Source: Veillonellaceae bacterium
GTDB taxonomy: Bacteria; Bacillota; Negativicutes; Veillonellales; Veillonellaceae
Direction: 5' to 3'
Assembly (NCBI GenBank): GCA_900765165.1
Contig: CAAFQR010000006.1
Location: forward strand, 1-38,491
DNA length: 38,491 bases
The notes under the pieces were generated by a model. It did no database searches. It saw nothing but the letters and a program-made list of their open reading frames with translations, and was not told the origin of the DNA. Below, piece after piece: positions 1 through 6,954 of this stretch. The position numbers and the translations under genes are program-made. Within the stretch, counting starts at the first letter, position 1. Each line of letters opens with the position of its first letter.

Positions 1-99
1 ATCCTGCGGAGTTACATCGGAGAACGGGTTAGCTGCGAAAGCAGTGGTTACGCCCAATACAGCAGTTGCAGCGAAGATTGCAGCAAAACGTTTTTTCAT
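1..99 (-). CDS. ompM: OmpM-type SLH-domain outer-membrane porin, N-terminal fragment
   Basis: The window cuts this gene after 33 codons. The ATG at 99 is preceded by the ribosome binding site GAAAGGGG. The visible peptide has a lysine-rich start (MKKRF), a hydrophobic stretch and an Ala-rich cleavage region (TTAFAA), then NPFSDVTPQD, which is how an S-layer-homology domain begins. In Negativicutes this pairing is typical of OmpM: an N-terminal SLH domain grips the pyruvylated or polyamine-modified cell wall through a coiled coil and a C-terminal beta-barrel sits in the outer membrane, so it is both porin and tether. Only the signal peptide and first SLH residues are visible; the barrel is inferred from the family. 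Another SLH-domain exported protein is possible. Confidence 0.75.
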   Translation of the reverse strand, partial: MKKRFAAIFAATAVLGVTTAFAANPFSDVTPQD

Positions 100-266
100 T
101 GTAAATTACCCCTTTCGGAATTCAACAGAAAAAATTTTGAATGTAGATTCTGTTTGCTTCCTACTCGTTCTTTTCCCGTTACTCGATAACGTCCACCGGA
201 GTGTCCATGTTTCCTCACGATTGTCATCTTTCTCAGTAATCAGTTCTTTCGTTAGCTCACTGAATC
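100..266 (-). other. Long structured 5' leader of ompM
   Basis: About 165 bases separate the predicted transcription start (near 267) from the ompM ATG. No credible small gene is seen here. The RNA would hold several short inverted repeats: TCAGT/ACTGA around 262-239, and CGTTA/TAACG around 191-177. A 9-base pair of arms, GAATCTACA at 262-270 and TGTAGATTC at 142-150 (plus-strand reading), would bring the 5' end next to the region just upstream of the ribosome binding site. A stabilising or regulatory role is inference. Confidence 0.45.
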
Positions 267-273
267 TACAATG

Positions 274-302
274 ATATTACCATGAAAAACATGTTTTGTA
301 AA
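274..302 (-). promoter_or_regulatory. Promoter of ompM, extended -10 type
   Basis: Read on the minus strand there is a -35 hexamer TTTACA (297-302; 5 of 6 to consensus), a spacer of exactly 17 bases, and a -10 hexamer TAATAT (274-279; 4 of 6) preceded by TGG, giving an extended -10. This is the best promoter between lepB and ompM, with a start expected near 267. Confidence 0.6.
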
Positions 303-574
303 GTTATTTCATGTGGGGCTCACTTTTGACCATGCAAAATACGCAATAATAAAACTTTATAACGCGCTACAAACCCTTGTAAACACTGACTTTTCAAACT
401 ACTATATATAGTGGTACTCAAATCAAATTTTGAGTTTTCTAGGTGTCTAAATGCAACTTTTTCTCATCGAAAATTACACGGTTCGCATAAAAACCTCTAA
501 ATTGTCATGATTTATTCTCTATTTGAATCGCTGATTTAATTTAGTGAGATTAATTTCACCATTAACTTATTGTA
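303..574. other. AT-rich intergenic region upstream of the ompM promoter
   Basis: There is no gene here on either strand. The stretch is AT-rich and contains a perfect 12-base palindrome ACTATATATAGT (401-412), about 100 bases upstream of the -35, and a 7-base inverted repeat ACTCAAA/TTTGAGT (416-435). These could be regulator sites or an upstream AT-rich activating region for a very highly expressed gene; the sequence does not decide. Confidence 0.4.
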
Positions 575-622
575 TAAAAAAGTCGCTACACCGTACATCC
601 ACCATGTACAATGTAGCGACTT
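575..622 (-). terminator. Rho-independent terminator downstream of lepB
   Basis: On the minus strand a 10-base stem (arms 612-621 and 581-590, AGTCGCTACA and its complement) continues, after a small internal loop, into a second perfect 6-base stem (GTACAT/ATGTAC). It is followed at once by a run of T (575-580). It ends the transcription unit of lepB before the ompM promoter. Confidence 0.85.
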
Positions 623-684
623 TGCTTTGGCCTGATGAGGAATTTCATTTCAGAGAACAAAACTCATCAACTAGCCATTAACTT

Positions 685-1281
685 TTACAATTTGAAATCG
701 TACACAACGTGACCAATAACGTGATTCATCGGAACTGGACCAATGAAGCGGCTGTCACTGGAGTGGTTGCGGTTATCCCCCATTACGAATACGTAGCCTT
801 CCGGAATTTTAACCGGTGCGGTCTGCGCGTAGGTCATGGTTGGATCCTTCGTATACGGTTCTTCTAATTCTTTACCGTTACGCCATACGTGGCCGTCTTT
901 GAACTGCAACGTATCACCTGGCAAGCCAATAACGCGTTTTACCCACGCATCATGGCGTTCAGCGGATTTGCTGAATACGGATAAGTAGTTAGAAGCTACG
1001 TCGGTAATATCATCCTTCCAGGTACGAGGACGATTTACACGGCTATCGATGATAACAATATCACCGTAGTTCGGCGAAATGCCGCGGATGTGATCCCATT
1101 TGGACACGATGAGGAAATCACCATTGTGCAAGGTGTTTTCCATGGATTCACCGGATACACGGGTAATCTGGCCCACAAAAACATGGATTAGAATAGCCAC
1201 AGCCAAGGCGATTACGATGGCGTAGACCCATTCCCATATTTCATGTAATACTTGTTTCCCCATAGAATTATCTTTTTCCAT
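685..1281 (-). CDS. lepB: Signal peptidase I
   Basis: Membrane-bound serine protease (S26 family) that removes signal peptides from proteins exported by Sec or Tat. The 198 residues are the Gram-positive-like short form: one transmembrane helix at about 16-37, then the catalytic serine Ser46 in GESMENTL, the general-base lysine Lys115 in WVKRVIGLPGD, and the late signature box MGDNRNHSSDSR near 168-179. All catalytic parts are intact. It lies 59 bases behind the yitT-like gene and is followed by a strong terminator. The start is odd: a good ribosome binding site (AAGGAGA, about 1315-1322) lies 33 bases before the ATG at 1281 and is instead ideally spaced from a TTG at 1309 that opens a 13-codon reading frame overlapping the lepB start. 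Met7 is an alternative start. Confidence 0.93.
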   Translation of the reverse strand: MEKDNSMGKQVLHEIWEWVYAIVIALAVAILIHVFVGQITRVSGESMENTLHNGDFLIVSKWDHIRGISPNYGDIVIIDSRVNRPRTWKDDITDVASNYLSVFSKSAERHDAWVKRVIGLPGDTLQFKDGHVWRNGKELEEPYTKDPTMTYAQTAPVKIPEGYVFVMGDNRNHSSDSRFIGPVPMNHVIGHVVYDFKL

Positions 1282-1309
1282 ACTGTAATACCCGAATCGA
1301 TTGTATCAA
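1268..1309 (-). CDS. Possible 13-codon leader peptide overlapping the start of lepB
   Basis: A TTG start at 1309 sits 6 bases after a good Shine-Dalgarno (AGGAG at 1316-1320). It opens 13 codons ending at TAA (1268-1270), inside codons 4-5 of lepB in another frame. The lepB ATG itself has no nearby ribosome binding site. This could be a translational-coupling leader. Alternatively, one extra A in the short A run at 1274-1278 separates a longer lepB N-terminus from the rest. Evidence is positional only. Confidence 0.3.
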   Translation of the reverse strand: MIQSIRVLQYGKR

Positions 1310-1340
1310 TCCGGTCTCCTTTCTCTTATCATCGGAGCGC

Positions 1341-2213
1341 TTAGTGAATGGTCTTCTTGCCGAACTGGCCGCCAAACACGTCGTGAACGTCCGTTATGGT
1401 AATGAACGCGTTTTCATCCTTTTCATAGACAATGTCCTTGAGTTTTGTAATTTCAAGACGCGTCACTACTGAGTATAACACTTTTTTGGGCTGTTTTGAA
1501 TAGCCACCTTCGCCGAATAATACGGTAACGCCACGACCAAGGCGATACATGAGGACTTCGCGAATCGCATCAGGCTCGTCGGTGATGATCATAACGCCCT
1601 TAGATTCTTCAAGACCGGTGATGGTAATATCGATCATCTTATAGGCTATAAAGTAAGCAATTAACGAGTACATGGCGCTGTTCCAGCTGTACACGAAACC
1701 GGCTGCACCGAGGATGAACAGGTTGAAGGCCATTACGATTTCGCCAACGGAGAAGGTACTTTTTTTGTCCATGATGATAGCCACAATTTCGGTGCCATCC
1801 AAGGAACCACCGTTACGAATAATGAGCCCTACCCCAATGCCAAGGATAATGCCGCCGAAGATGGACGCCAAGAACGGGTCGATGGTAAGAGGCGCAATGT
1901 TGTGCATAAACAGTGAGATTACGGAGATACATACGACCCCAAAGAGTGTCGCTATAGTAAATCGCTTACCGATTAGCTTATATCCTAAATACAGGAATGG
2001 TAGGTTGACGACTACGACGAAGAAACTGAAGGATAAGCCGGTAATGCTCGATGCCATCAAGGAAATACCGACTACGCCACCGTCGATGATGTTATTCGGT
2101 ACCAGGAACACATCCAAACCTACAGTGTAGATTATGGACCCCAGTACAATCATAAAATAACGCAACACGTACCCTTTCCATGTTAAATTTTTTGCTCGTT
2201 TATACGCTGCCAT
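1341..2213 (-). CDS. YitT family membrane protein with DUF2179 domain
   Basis: Polytopic inner-membrane protein of the YitT/DUF161 family, whose function is not established. With the start at 2213 it has 290 residues: about five or six hydrophobic segments between about 15 and 190, including the conserved GGSLDGTEI loop, then a cytoplasmic C-terminal DUF2179 domain of about 80 residues. I prefer the ATG at 2213 because AAAGGGG lies just before it. A longer in-frame start at 2261 would fall inside the -10 box of the predicted promoter and has no ribosome binding site. It is followed by lepB. The context with envelope genes does not reveal its job. Confidence 0.88.
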   Translation of the reverse strand: MAAYKRAKNLTWKGYVLRYFMIVLGSIIYTVGLDVFLVPNNIIDGGVVGISLMASSITGLSFSFFVVVVNLPFLYLGYKLIGKRFTIATLFGVVCISVISLFMHNIAPLTIDPFLASIFGGIILGIGVGLIIRNGGSLDGTEIVAIIMDKKSTFSVGEIVMAFNLFILGAAGFVYSWNSAMYSLIAYFIAYKMIDITITGLEESKGVMIITDEPDAIREVLMYRLGRGVTVLFGEGGYSKQPKKVLYSVVTRLEITKLKDIVYEKDENAFITITDVHDVFGGQFGKKTIH

Positions 2214-2260
2214 ATGAACCCCTTTCTTCCAAATAACTCTAAAATATTCGATATGCTCCA

Positions 2261-2269
2261 ATTATATCA
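2261..2269 (-). promoter_or_regulatory. Extended -10 promoter of the yitT-lepB unit
   Basis: The minus strand carries TGATATAAT: a perfect -10 hexamer (2261-2266) with the TGn extension (2267-2269). No good -35 is seen at 16-18 bases. The start would be near 2254, giving a leader of about 40 bases. Confidence 0.6.
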
Positions 2270-2303
2270 TATTTTTACGGACTTTTCCTATCATTGCGTA
2301 CTG

Positions 2304-2732
2304 TTATAATTTTGATAAGTACCGTTCGCCGATTATCCACGCTGTGAAATCATCCACCGGTTCCGGCGGGTACAGCATGCCTTTGGGGATGAGTCGCTTC
2401 AGCCCTTTCGGTGGATTGTACTCAAAGTAGCGTTTACGCGCTTCTTCGGTAGTATGCGCTTCTTCCGTAAGCACCACGTCGCATTTCGTTCCCTTTGCCG
2501 CCGCTTTCAAGCGATCACTAACTGCATTGTGGTTGGTCCCATTGCCGCACACAATGCGTTCGATGGACGGATACGCCGCTAGTAGCGTTGCCGTTTCCTC
2601 TTCAATAGTCTCTGTAGGTACGATTTTCTTACATCTAAGCACACCATGCTCGCTGAGCACCGCCATGCCCGATTTTTCTCGTCCCGGATCAATTGCTAAA
2701 ATATCCACACCCATCATCCCTTCATAACACAT
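2304..2732 (-). CDS. RuvC/YqgF-like RNase H-fold protein
   Basis: Small protein of up to 142 residues that opens with a strand-plus-Asp motif, ILAIDPGREKSGMAV, as in the RNase H-fold resolvases RuvC and RuvX. Other acidic residues fall where the fold needs them: the glutamates in LTEEAHTTEEA (about 88-98) and the aspartates in PVDDFTAWIIG (about 124-134). It probably acts on structured nucleic acid, but it is not a canonical RuvX and I cannot name a substrate. The start is uncertain: ATG at 2732 gives the longest form, ATG at 2717 or 2714 sits too close to GAAGGG, and the GTG at 2708 has the best spacing. It stands alone between two terminator/promoter regions. Confidence 0.72.
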   Translation of the reverse strand: MCYEGMMGVDILAIDPGREKSGMAVLSEHGVLRCKKIVPTETIEEETATLLAAYPSIERIVCGNGTNHNAVSDRLKAAAKGTKCDVVLTEEAHTTEEARKRYFEYNPPKGLKRLIPKGMLYPPEPVDDFTAWIIGERYLSKL

Positions 2733-2752
2733 AGCTTGTAAGACAGTTTTCG

Positions 2753-2758
2753 ATTATA
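2753..2758 (-). promoter_or_regulatory. -10 box of the RuvC-like gene
   Basis: A perfect TATAAT on the minus strand, 20 bases before the longest start. No convincing -35 and no TGn extension. If real, the first ATG has a leader of only about 14 bases, which favours one of the later starts. Confidence 0.45.
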
Positions 2759-2823
2759 TACTCTATTTATGAGCCTTACGTTAATTGTAACACTGCTACA
2801 AATAGCAAACCGCTACAATTGGT

Positions 2824-2865
2824 AAAAATAAACTGCAGCCAGCGCCTCTGTGCGTTGACTGCAGT
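2824..2865 (-). terminator. Rho-independent terminator after the DUF3084 gene
   Basis: Minus-strand stem ACTGCAG.../...CTGCAGT (arms 2858-2865 and 2832-2838), extended by further pairs around GCG/CGC, followed by TTATTTTTA. It begins 6 bases after the stop codon at 2872. Confidence 0.8.
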
Positions 2866-2871
2866 CTTACG

Positions 2872-4068
2872 TTAAATATCATTGATACGCAAGTAAATCT
2901 GTACCGGTCCATTGGTGTATGTATCGTCTTTAGCGACCGCTTCGATGCGAACCGGACCATGAATGGATTCCAGTTCCTTAATGGTGCTAAATAAATCGCT
3001 ACCCGGCAAGGAGCCTACATCACCGGAAATCGGATCCGGCAAGATACCTTTGCTCTTCGCTTGACCGTTAACTTCTTTTAAGAAGGATAAGATATTGTAC
3101 TGTGCGTTGTCACCGCCTTGAATCGTCGCCGTCCAAATAATATCGTTCTTGTGGAATACAAGACGATATGGGAAAGCTTCAATTTCAGCCAACGCCGGTT
3201 CACCATAGATGATGTTAGCACCGGCGGACACGCGAACGGTCATCGGTTCCTTCGACGCAGCAATTTGTGCCGCTACTTGCTTCAAATTATTGGAATCTAC
3301 ATAGATAACGAATTTATCCTCCGTAATGCCTAAGCGTTTTAAGATTAAGCCATTCGTATCTTTAAGAATACTGGAGATAGCCGCTTCGCTTTGGGCTTCG
3401 TTGAGGCCCGGACGAATTAACGCACCGCTCAGCACTTCGCCGACCCGGAATACCACTTGTCCTTCACGCATTTGGTTCAGGTTCTTTTCCAAATCCGACG
3501 TAGCCACCTTCAAGTTGCTAATGTGCTGTTCCATTTGCTTACGCGTTGCTTCTAGGTCCTTCACTTCCTGCGTAGACGCATTTAAGCGCGCTTCGGACTG
3601 CTGGTAGGCCTGCTGAACTGTTAAGAGTTGCTGGCTCATTTCATTACGAGCCTCTCTGGCATTTTCCAGTTCCTGCTGCGCCGACTGCACATCCTTGTTC
3701 ATCTGCGTCAATGCTTTTTCTTTGTCAGCTAAGTCTTTTTTACTCTGGTCCAGCACCTTCTTATTCTCCTCCAGCTCTTGGTTCTTTGCTTGCACATCGC
3801 TGGAGAGTTGGTTCATTTCAGAACGGAGCTGGTCCATACCAAACAACGCCGTACGCACGTTTTGGGAGGCTAAAGCCATGATGCCCATCGTCAAGCCTGC
3901 AATGGCAATGCCTGTGACGATGGTAACTATAATCGAAGTATGTCGCGGCCGTAAGCCAAATAACGACATGCGTCGCTTCCCGACCTTGGTGCCGATTTTA
4001 TCGCCGATAAACGCAATAGCGCCGCCCATGATGACCAAGATGAGTATAATCCGTAGCCCTTCCAGCAT
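2872..4068 (-). CDS. DUF3084 membrane-anchored coiled-coil protein
   Basis: Protein of 398 residues with two transmembrane helices near the N-terminus (about 3-22 and 42-66) joined by a basic loop (KRRMSLFGLRPRH). A long Gln/Glu/Lys-rich coiled coil follows (about 75-200), then a mixed alpha/beta C-terminal domain of about 190 residues. This is the DUF3084 architecture; the function is unknown. The start at 4068 is supported by AAGGAGG seven bases upstream. A longer in-frame start at 4149 would run through a hairpin and has no ribosome binding site. Its place among envelope genes suggests an inner-membrane protein reaching into the periplasm by its coiled coil, but that is inference. Confidence 0.85.
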   Translation of the reverse strand: MLEGLRIILILVIMGGAIAFIGDKIGTKVGKRRMSLFGLRPRHTSIIVTIVTGIAIAGLTMGIMALASQNVRTALFGMDQLRSEMNQLSSDVQAKNQELEENKKVLDQSKKDLADKEKALTQMNKDVQSAQQELENAREARNEMSQQLLTVQQAYQQSEARLNASTQEVKDLEATRKQMEQHISNLKVATSDLEKNLNQMREGQVVFRVGEVLSGALIRPGLNEAQSEAAISSILKDTNGLILKRLGITEDKFVIYVDSNNLKQVAAQIAASKEPMTVRVSAGANIIYGEPALAEIEAFPYRLVFHKNDIIWTATIQGGDNAQYNILSFLKEVNGQAKSKGILPDPISGDVGSLPGSDLFSTIKELESIHGPVRIEAVAKDDTYTNGPVQIYLRINDI

Positions 4069-4110
4069 GCCGCGACCTCCTTTCGCTATCCGTAACTTTC
4101 TATACACGTA

Positions 4111-4150
4111 AAAAATGCATGCTTCCGTTGACCGTGTCAATGCAAGCATG
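4111..4150 (-). terminator. Hairpin with T run in the leader of the DUF3084 gene (terminator or attenuator)
   Basis: On the minus strand CATGCTT...TTGAC pairs with GTCAA...AAGCATG around a 3-base loop, with two mismatches, and is followed by CATTTTTTAC. It lies about 40 bases before the DUF3084 start and downstream of a possible -10 box TACAAT at about 4195-4200. It could attenuate that gene or be a second stop for the lpt operon. Confidence 0.55.
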
Positions 4151-4236
4151 ACTGTTTCAAAATCTGCAAGTACCTTTCAGTAATACTCTGTATTTATTGT
4201 ACCTTATTTTGAAAAAATCCTCCACACATATTATGT

Positions 4237-4300
4237 AAAAAAATAAAAGATTTTCAATTACCGCCTATAAAAAAATAAAAGATTTTCAATTACCGCCTAT
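4237..4300 (-). repeat. Perfect tandem duplication of a 32-base unit
   Basis: Two identical adjacent 32-base copies, 4237-4268 and 4269-4300. On the minus strand each copy reads ATAGGCGGTAATTG... and ends in AAAATCTTTTATTTTTTT, i.e. the 3' arm and T tract of the terminator described at 4245-4324. The duplication gives this terminator two 3' arms and two T tracts. Confidence 0.9.
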
Positions 4301-4324
4301 AAAACAGCAATCAAAAATCTTTTA
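4245..4324 (-). terminator. Rho-independent terminator of the lpx-kds-lpt operon, with duplicated 3' arm
   Basis: On the minus strand TAAAAGATTTT (5' arm, about 4314-4324) can pair with AAAATCTTTTA in either of two downstream copies (about 4276-4286 or 4244-4254), each followed by seven T. It lies about 55 bases after the last gene of the 14-gene unit. Confidence 0.75.
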
Positions 4325-4378
4325 TCTACTTACTTATCCTATGCCCTGCTTACGCCAATTGATAGCACAGGTCATCAA

Positions 4379-5470
4379 TTACTTGGATACGCGCCAGTTC
4401 AGGTACAACCCGGCAACAATGCCTAAGAAGTCCGGAATACAAGCAGCAACCAGCGGCGGCAATGCACCACCTTTGCCCAAAGCACCGGTGAAGGTCATAA
4501 CCCCGTAATACACGAAGATAATGAGCACACTGAGGCCAAAGCCGATAGACGAGCTGGAACGCTGTTTCTGAAGGCCTAGCGGCGCCCCTACTAAAGCGAA
4601 CACGAAGCTGGCAATCGGAATCGTGAAACGCTGATACATTTCCATTTCCAATTTCGTGGTACTAACATAGCTTGCTTTATAAGCCTGAATCTGCTGACGC
4701 AATTCTTTAATGGTCATTTCTTCCGGATTACGCTGTTCCGAAGAAATCTGTTTCGGATCCTTGGCGATAGGCAACACCTGTTCTTTGAAGTGCATGTTGC
4801 GTTCTACGCCGTTCCCGTCCGGAGACAGGTCATACACAACGCCGTCATGCATAATCCAGTAGGAACCGTTCCACGTAGCGGTATTTGCGTATTCCATTTG
4901 GGTTACGTTGCCGTTCGTGAAGAGCTGTGCGGTGATGCCGCTTAATTCCTTCGTCTTAGAGTCGAATTTCTTAGCATACATCAAGGCGCTGATGTTGTCG
5001 CCTTCCATGGTTTTGAGCACAATGTGTTCCTGTGCTTGCGGTACAGCCTGTTTGGTAATTTCATTACGAATAATGTTCTGGTACGCATGGTTAGCGGCCG
5101 GAACCACGTATTCGTTAAAAGCTACGGCACCGATTGAAATAAAAAACGCGGCAACGTACACTGGCATAGCCAGGCGCAAGAAGCTAAGGCCACCGGCACG
5201 CATGACGATGATTTCACTAGTACCACTGAGACGACCGAAGGTTAAGAGCGATGCTAAGAGTACCGCCATAGGGAATGTGAGCACTACGATGCTAGGTAGT
5301 GCCAAAATAAAGGCACGGGACACCGACCACAGCGATGCACCGTATTCCGTTATGTATTGAGCAATGCGAAACAAAGTACCGGTACCGACAAAGATACTGG
5401 TAAACGCAAAGATCCCGAATAAGAACGGACCGATAAAAGCTTTAAGTATATAGTTGTCCAATATTCGCAT
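4379..5470 (-). CDS. LptF/LptG family LPS export permease
   Basis: Inner-membrane permease of the LPS extraction complex, working with the ATPase LptB to lift lipopolysaccharide out of the inner membrane onto LptC. The 363 residues show the YjgP/YjgQ layout: three N-terminal membrane segments (about 10-35, 50-77, 97-118), a soluble periplasmic beta-jellyroll domain (about 130-265), then three C-terminal segments (about 277-363). It begins MRILDNYILKAFIGPF, the family's conserved amphipathic start. AGGAGG lies 12 bases before the ATG, slightly far. It is the last gene of the unit and is followed by a terminator. Only one LptF/G-type gene is present here, whereas proteobacteria use a pair, so it may form a homodimer or have a partner elsewhere. 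I cannot tell LptF from LptG. Confidence 0.9.
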   Translation of the reverse strand: MRILDNYILKAFIGPFLFGIFAFTSIFVGTGTLFRIAQYITEYGASLWSVSRAFILALPSIVVLTFPMAVLLASLLTFGRLSGTSEIIVMRAGGLSFLRLAMPVYVAAFFISIGAVAFNEYVVPAANHAYQNIIRNEITKQAVPQAQEHIVLKTMEGDNISALMYAKKFDSKTKELSGITAQLFTNGNVTQMEYANTATWNGSYWIMHDGVVYDLSPDGNGVERNMHFKEQVLPIAKDPKQISSEQRNPEEMTIKELRQQIQAYKASYVSTTKLEMEMYQRFTIPIASFVFALVGAPLGLQKQRSSSSIGFGLSVLIIFVYYGVMTFTGALGKGGALPPLVAACIPDFLGIVAGLYLNWRVSK

Positions 5471-5493
5471 GAGCGTTTTCCACCTCCTTGTCG

Positions 5494-6213
5494 CTACATC
5501 TTAAAGTCTTGGCCTAAGTAGAATTCACGGGCTACCGGGCTTTCGGCCACTTCCTGAGAAGTGCCTTCCAACAGGATTTTACCGGAATTCAAAATATAGG
5601 CCTTATCAACGATACCTAAGGTTTCGCGAACATTATGGTCTGTAATCAAAACGCCAATGCCGCGCGCCTTCAAATGACGGATGATGGACTGAATGTCCGC
5701 CACCGCAATCGGGTCAACGCCGGCAAATGGTTCGTCCAAGAGGATAAAACGCGGTGCCAAGGCGATGCAGCGTGCAATTTCAACACGGCGACGTTCACCG
5801 CCGGACAACTGCATGCCCTTTCGAGTACGCACGTGGGCAATGTGGAATTCTTCCAGCAAGGATTCAACGGTTTCCTCGATTTCTTTTTTGGACAAATCCG
5901 TCGTTTGTAGCATGGCACGAATGTTATCCTCTACGGATAAGTTACGGAAAATCGACGCTTCCTGCGGCAAATAGCCAATGCCCTGATCAGCCCGTTTGTA
6001 CATAGGCATGCGCGTAATTTCCTTGCCACCGATGAAAATATCACCGTCGTTCGGCTTTTCAATCCCTACGATCATGTAGAAGGTAGTGGTCTTGCCGGCA
6101 CCATTCGGTCCCAACAAGCCGACCACTTCCCCTTCGGCTACACGAATACTGACCCCGTCCACTACATTGCGGCCTTTATATGTTTTTATCAAATTTTTAG
6201 TTTCAATAAACAT
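5494..6213 (-). CDS. lptB: LPS export ABC transporter ATP-binding protein LptB
   Basis: Cytoplasmic ATPase that powers lipopolysaccharide extraction with the LptF/G permease. The 239 residues hold every ABC motif: Walker A GPNGAGKTT (about 35-43), Q-loop GYLPQEASIF (about 83-92), signature LSGGERRRVEIARC (about 137-150), Walker B ILLDEPFAGVDP (about 156-168) and the switch histidine in LITDHNVRETL (about 190-200). The length equals the family norm. The ATG at 6213 is preceded by AAAGGAG. It sits between the lptA-like gene and the permease gene with 12- and 23-base gaps, as expected for an operon. Confidence 0.96.
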   Translation of the reverse strand: MFIETKNLIKTYKGRNVVDGVSIRVAEGEVVGLLGPNGAGKTTTFYMIVGIEKPNDGDIFIGGKEITRMPMYKRADQGIGYLPQEASIFRNLSVEDNIRAMLQTTDLSKKEIEETVESLLEEFHIAHVRTRKGMQLSGGERRRVEIARCIALAPRFILLDEPFAGVDPIAVADIQSIIRHLKARGIGVLITDHNVRETLGIVDKAYILNSGKILLEGTSQEVAESPVAREFYLGQDFKM

Positions 6214-6225
6214 AGTCAGGCTCCT

Positions 6226-6939
6226 TTATTGCGGTGTAATAATCAACGTACTGCGGCCACCAACGGTCTGTACCGAATTATCCTTCATTTCAAGTTTAAG
6301 CTCCGGTGCGTTCAAAACGTTGCCGTTCTGTACTGCATGCGCATTACCCGTCAAGTACGCCACGCCATCGTTCTGGCCCGGTGTCTGGGTATATACGGCA
6401 TTATCTGCCGTTGCGTCTAAGTTATGCTTAGCGCTGTGCAACGTTACATTACCCGTTGCAGTAGCTTTAATTTGGTTCAACCAGCCTTCCATATAGTCGC
6501 CGGTCAACACCGCATCATCCATAACGAGCTTGCCGTTGCCTTTAACCGTACCATAGTTGGTGTCGGTATTATAGGTAACGTCATCGCCAAATACCTGTTT
6601 GTTTTCCTTCTGCAAACGCACATGGCCTACCGCATTAAACTGGTTGTTGTGATAGCTATGTACTTCCGAAGCCGACATAGACATGTTCTGGCCAATCATA
6701 CTGATACCACCGGTTAAGTACGCTTCTTCAGTTTTGGTGTTGTACCAACCGCTAGCGCCGGTCATCGTCTTGTCGTCCTTGATAATTACAATATTACCGT
6801 TAGCCGTAGCCTGTCCGGTCTGCCCATTGTAGGACAGGGTATCTGCCGTAATAGACAGGCTAGAACCGGCTGCAGCCCATACCGGCACAGCAAGCCCGGC
6901 TACAATAGCCGTCAGTGCCATTATTTTACGTAGTTTCAT
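6226..6939 (-). CDS. lptA: LptA/OstA-domain periplasmic LPS transport protein
   Basis: Exported protein of 237 residues. A signal peptide (about 1-23, ending VWAAA) is followed by repeating short beta-strand units typical of the OstA/LptA beta-jellyroll: LSITADTLSYNGQTGQATAN, then repeated patterns of the type GNIVIIKDDKTMTG, GHVRLQKENKQVFG and GKLVMDDAVLTG. LptA monomers build the periplasmic bridge along which LPS slides from LptC to the outer membrane. It is longer than E. coli LptA (about 185) by roughly one extra repeat set. AGGAGG lies 8 bases before the ATG. It is flanked by lptC and lptB. The LptD partner is not seen in this window. Confidence 0.88.
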   Translation of the reverse strand: MKLRKIMALTAIVAGLAVPVWAAAGSSLSITADTLSYNGQTGQATANGNIVIIKDDKTMTGASGWYNTKTEEAYLTGGISMIGQNMSMSASEVHSYHNNQFNAVGHVRLQKENKQVFGDDVTYNTDTNYGTVKGNGKLVMDDAVLTGDYMEGWLNQIKATATGNVTLHSAKHNLDATADNAVYTQTPGQNDGVAYLTGNAHAVQNGNVLNAPELKLEMKDNSVQTVGGRSTLIITPQ

Positions 6940-6954
6940 CGCTGATTCCTCCTG

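Noticed and set aside
44..274. 76-codon open frame on the plus strand across the ompM leader
   Set aside because: It begins opposite the ompM coding region, has no ribosome binding site and no recognisable product.
1672..2130. 152-codon open frame on the plus strand
   Set aside because: It is opposite the membrane segments of the YitT-family gene. Such long antisense frames are common opposite hydrophobic codons.
2214..2261. N-terminal extension of the YitT-family protein to 2261
   Set aside because: It would start inside the -10 box TGATATAAT and lacks a ribosome binding site, whereas the ATG at 2213 has one.
4069..4149. N-terminal extension of the DUF3084 protein to 4149
   Set aside because: The extra codons run through the hairpin at 4111-4150 and translate to a sequence unlike the family. 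AAGGAGG marks the start at 4068.
4237..4300. Tandem repeat considered as a minimal CRISPR array
   Set aside because: The two copies are directly adjacent with no spacer and no cas genes are present. The unit is a terminator arm.
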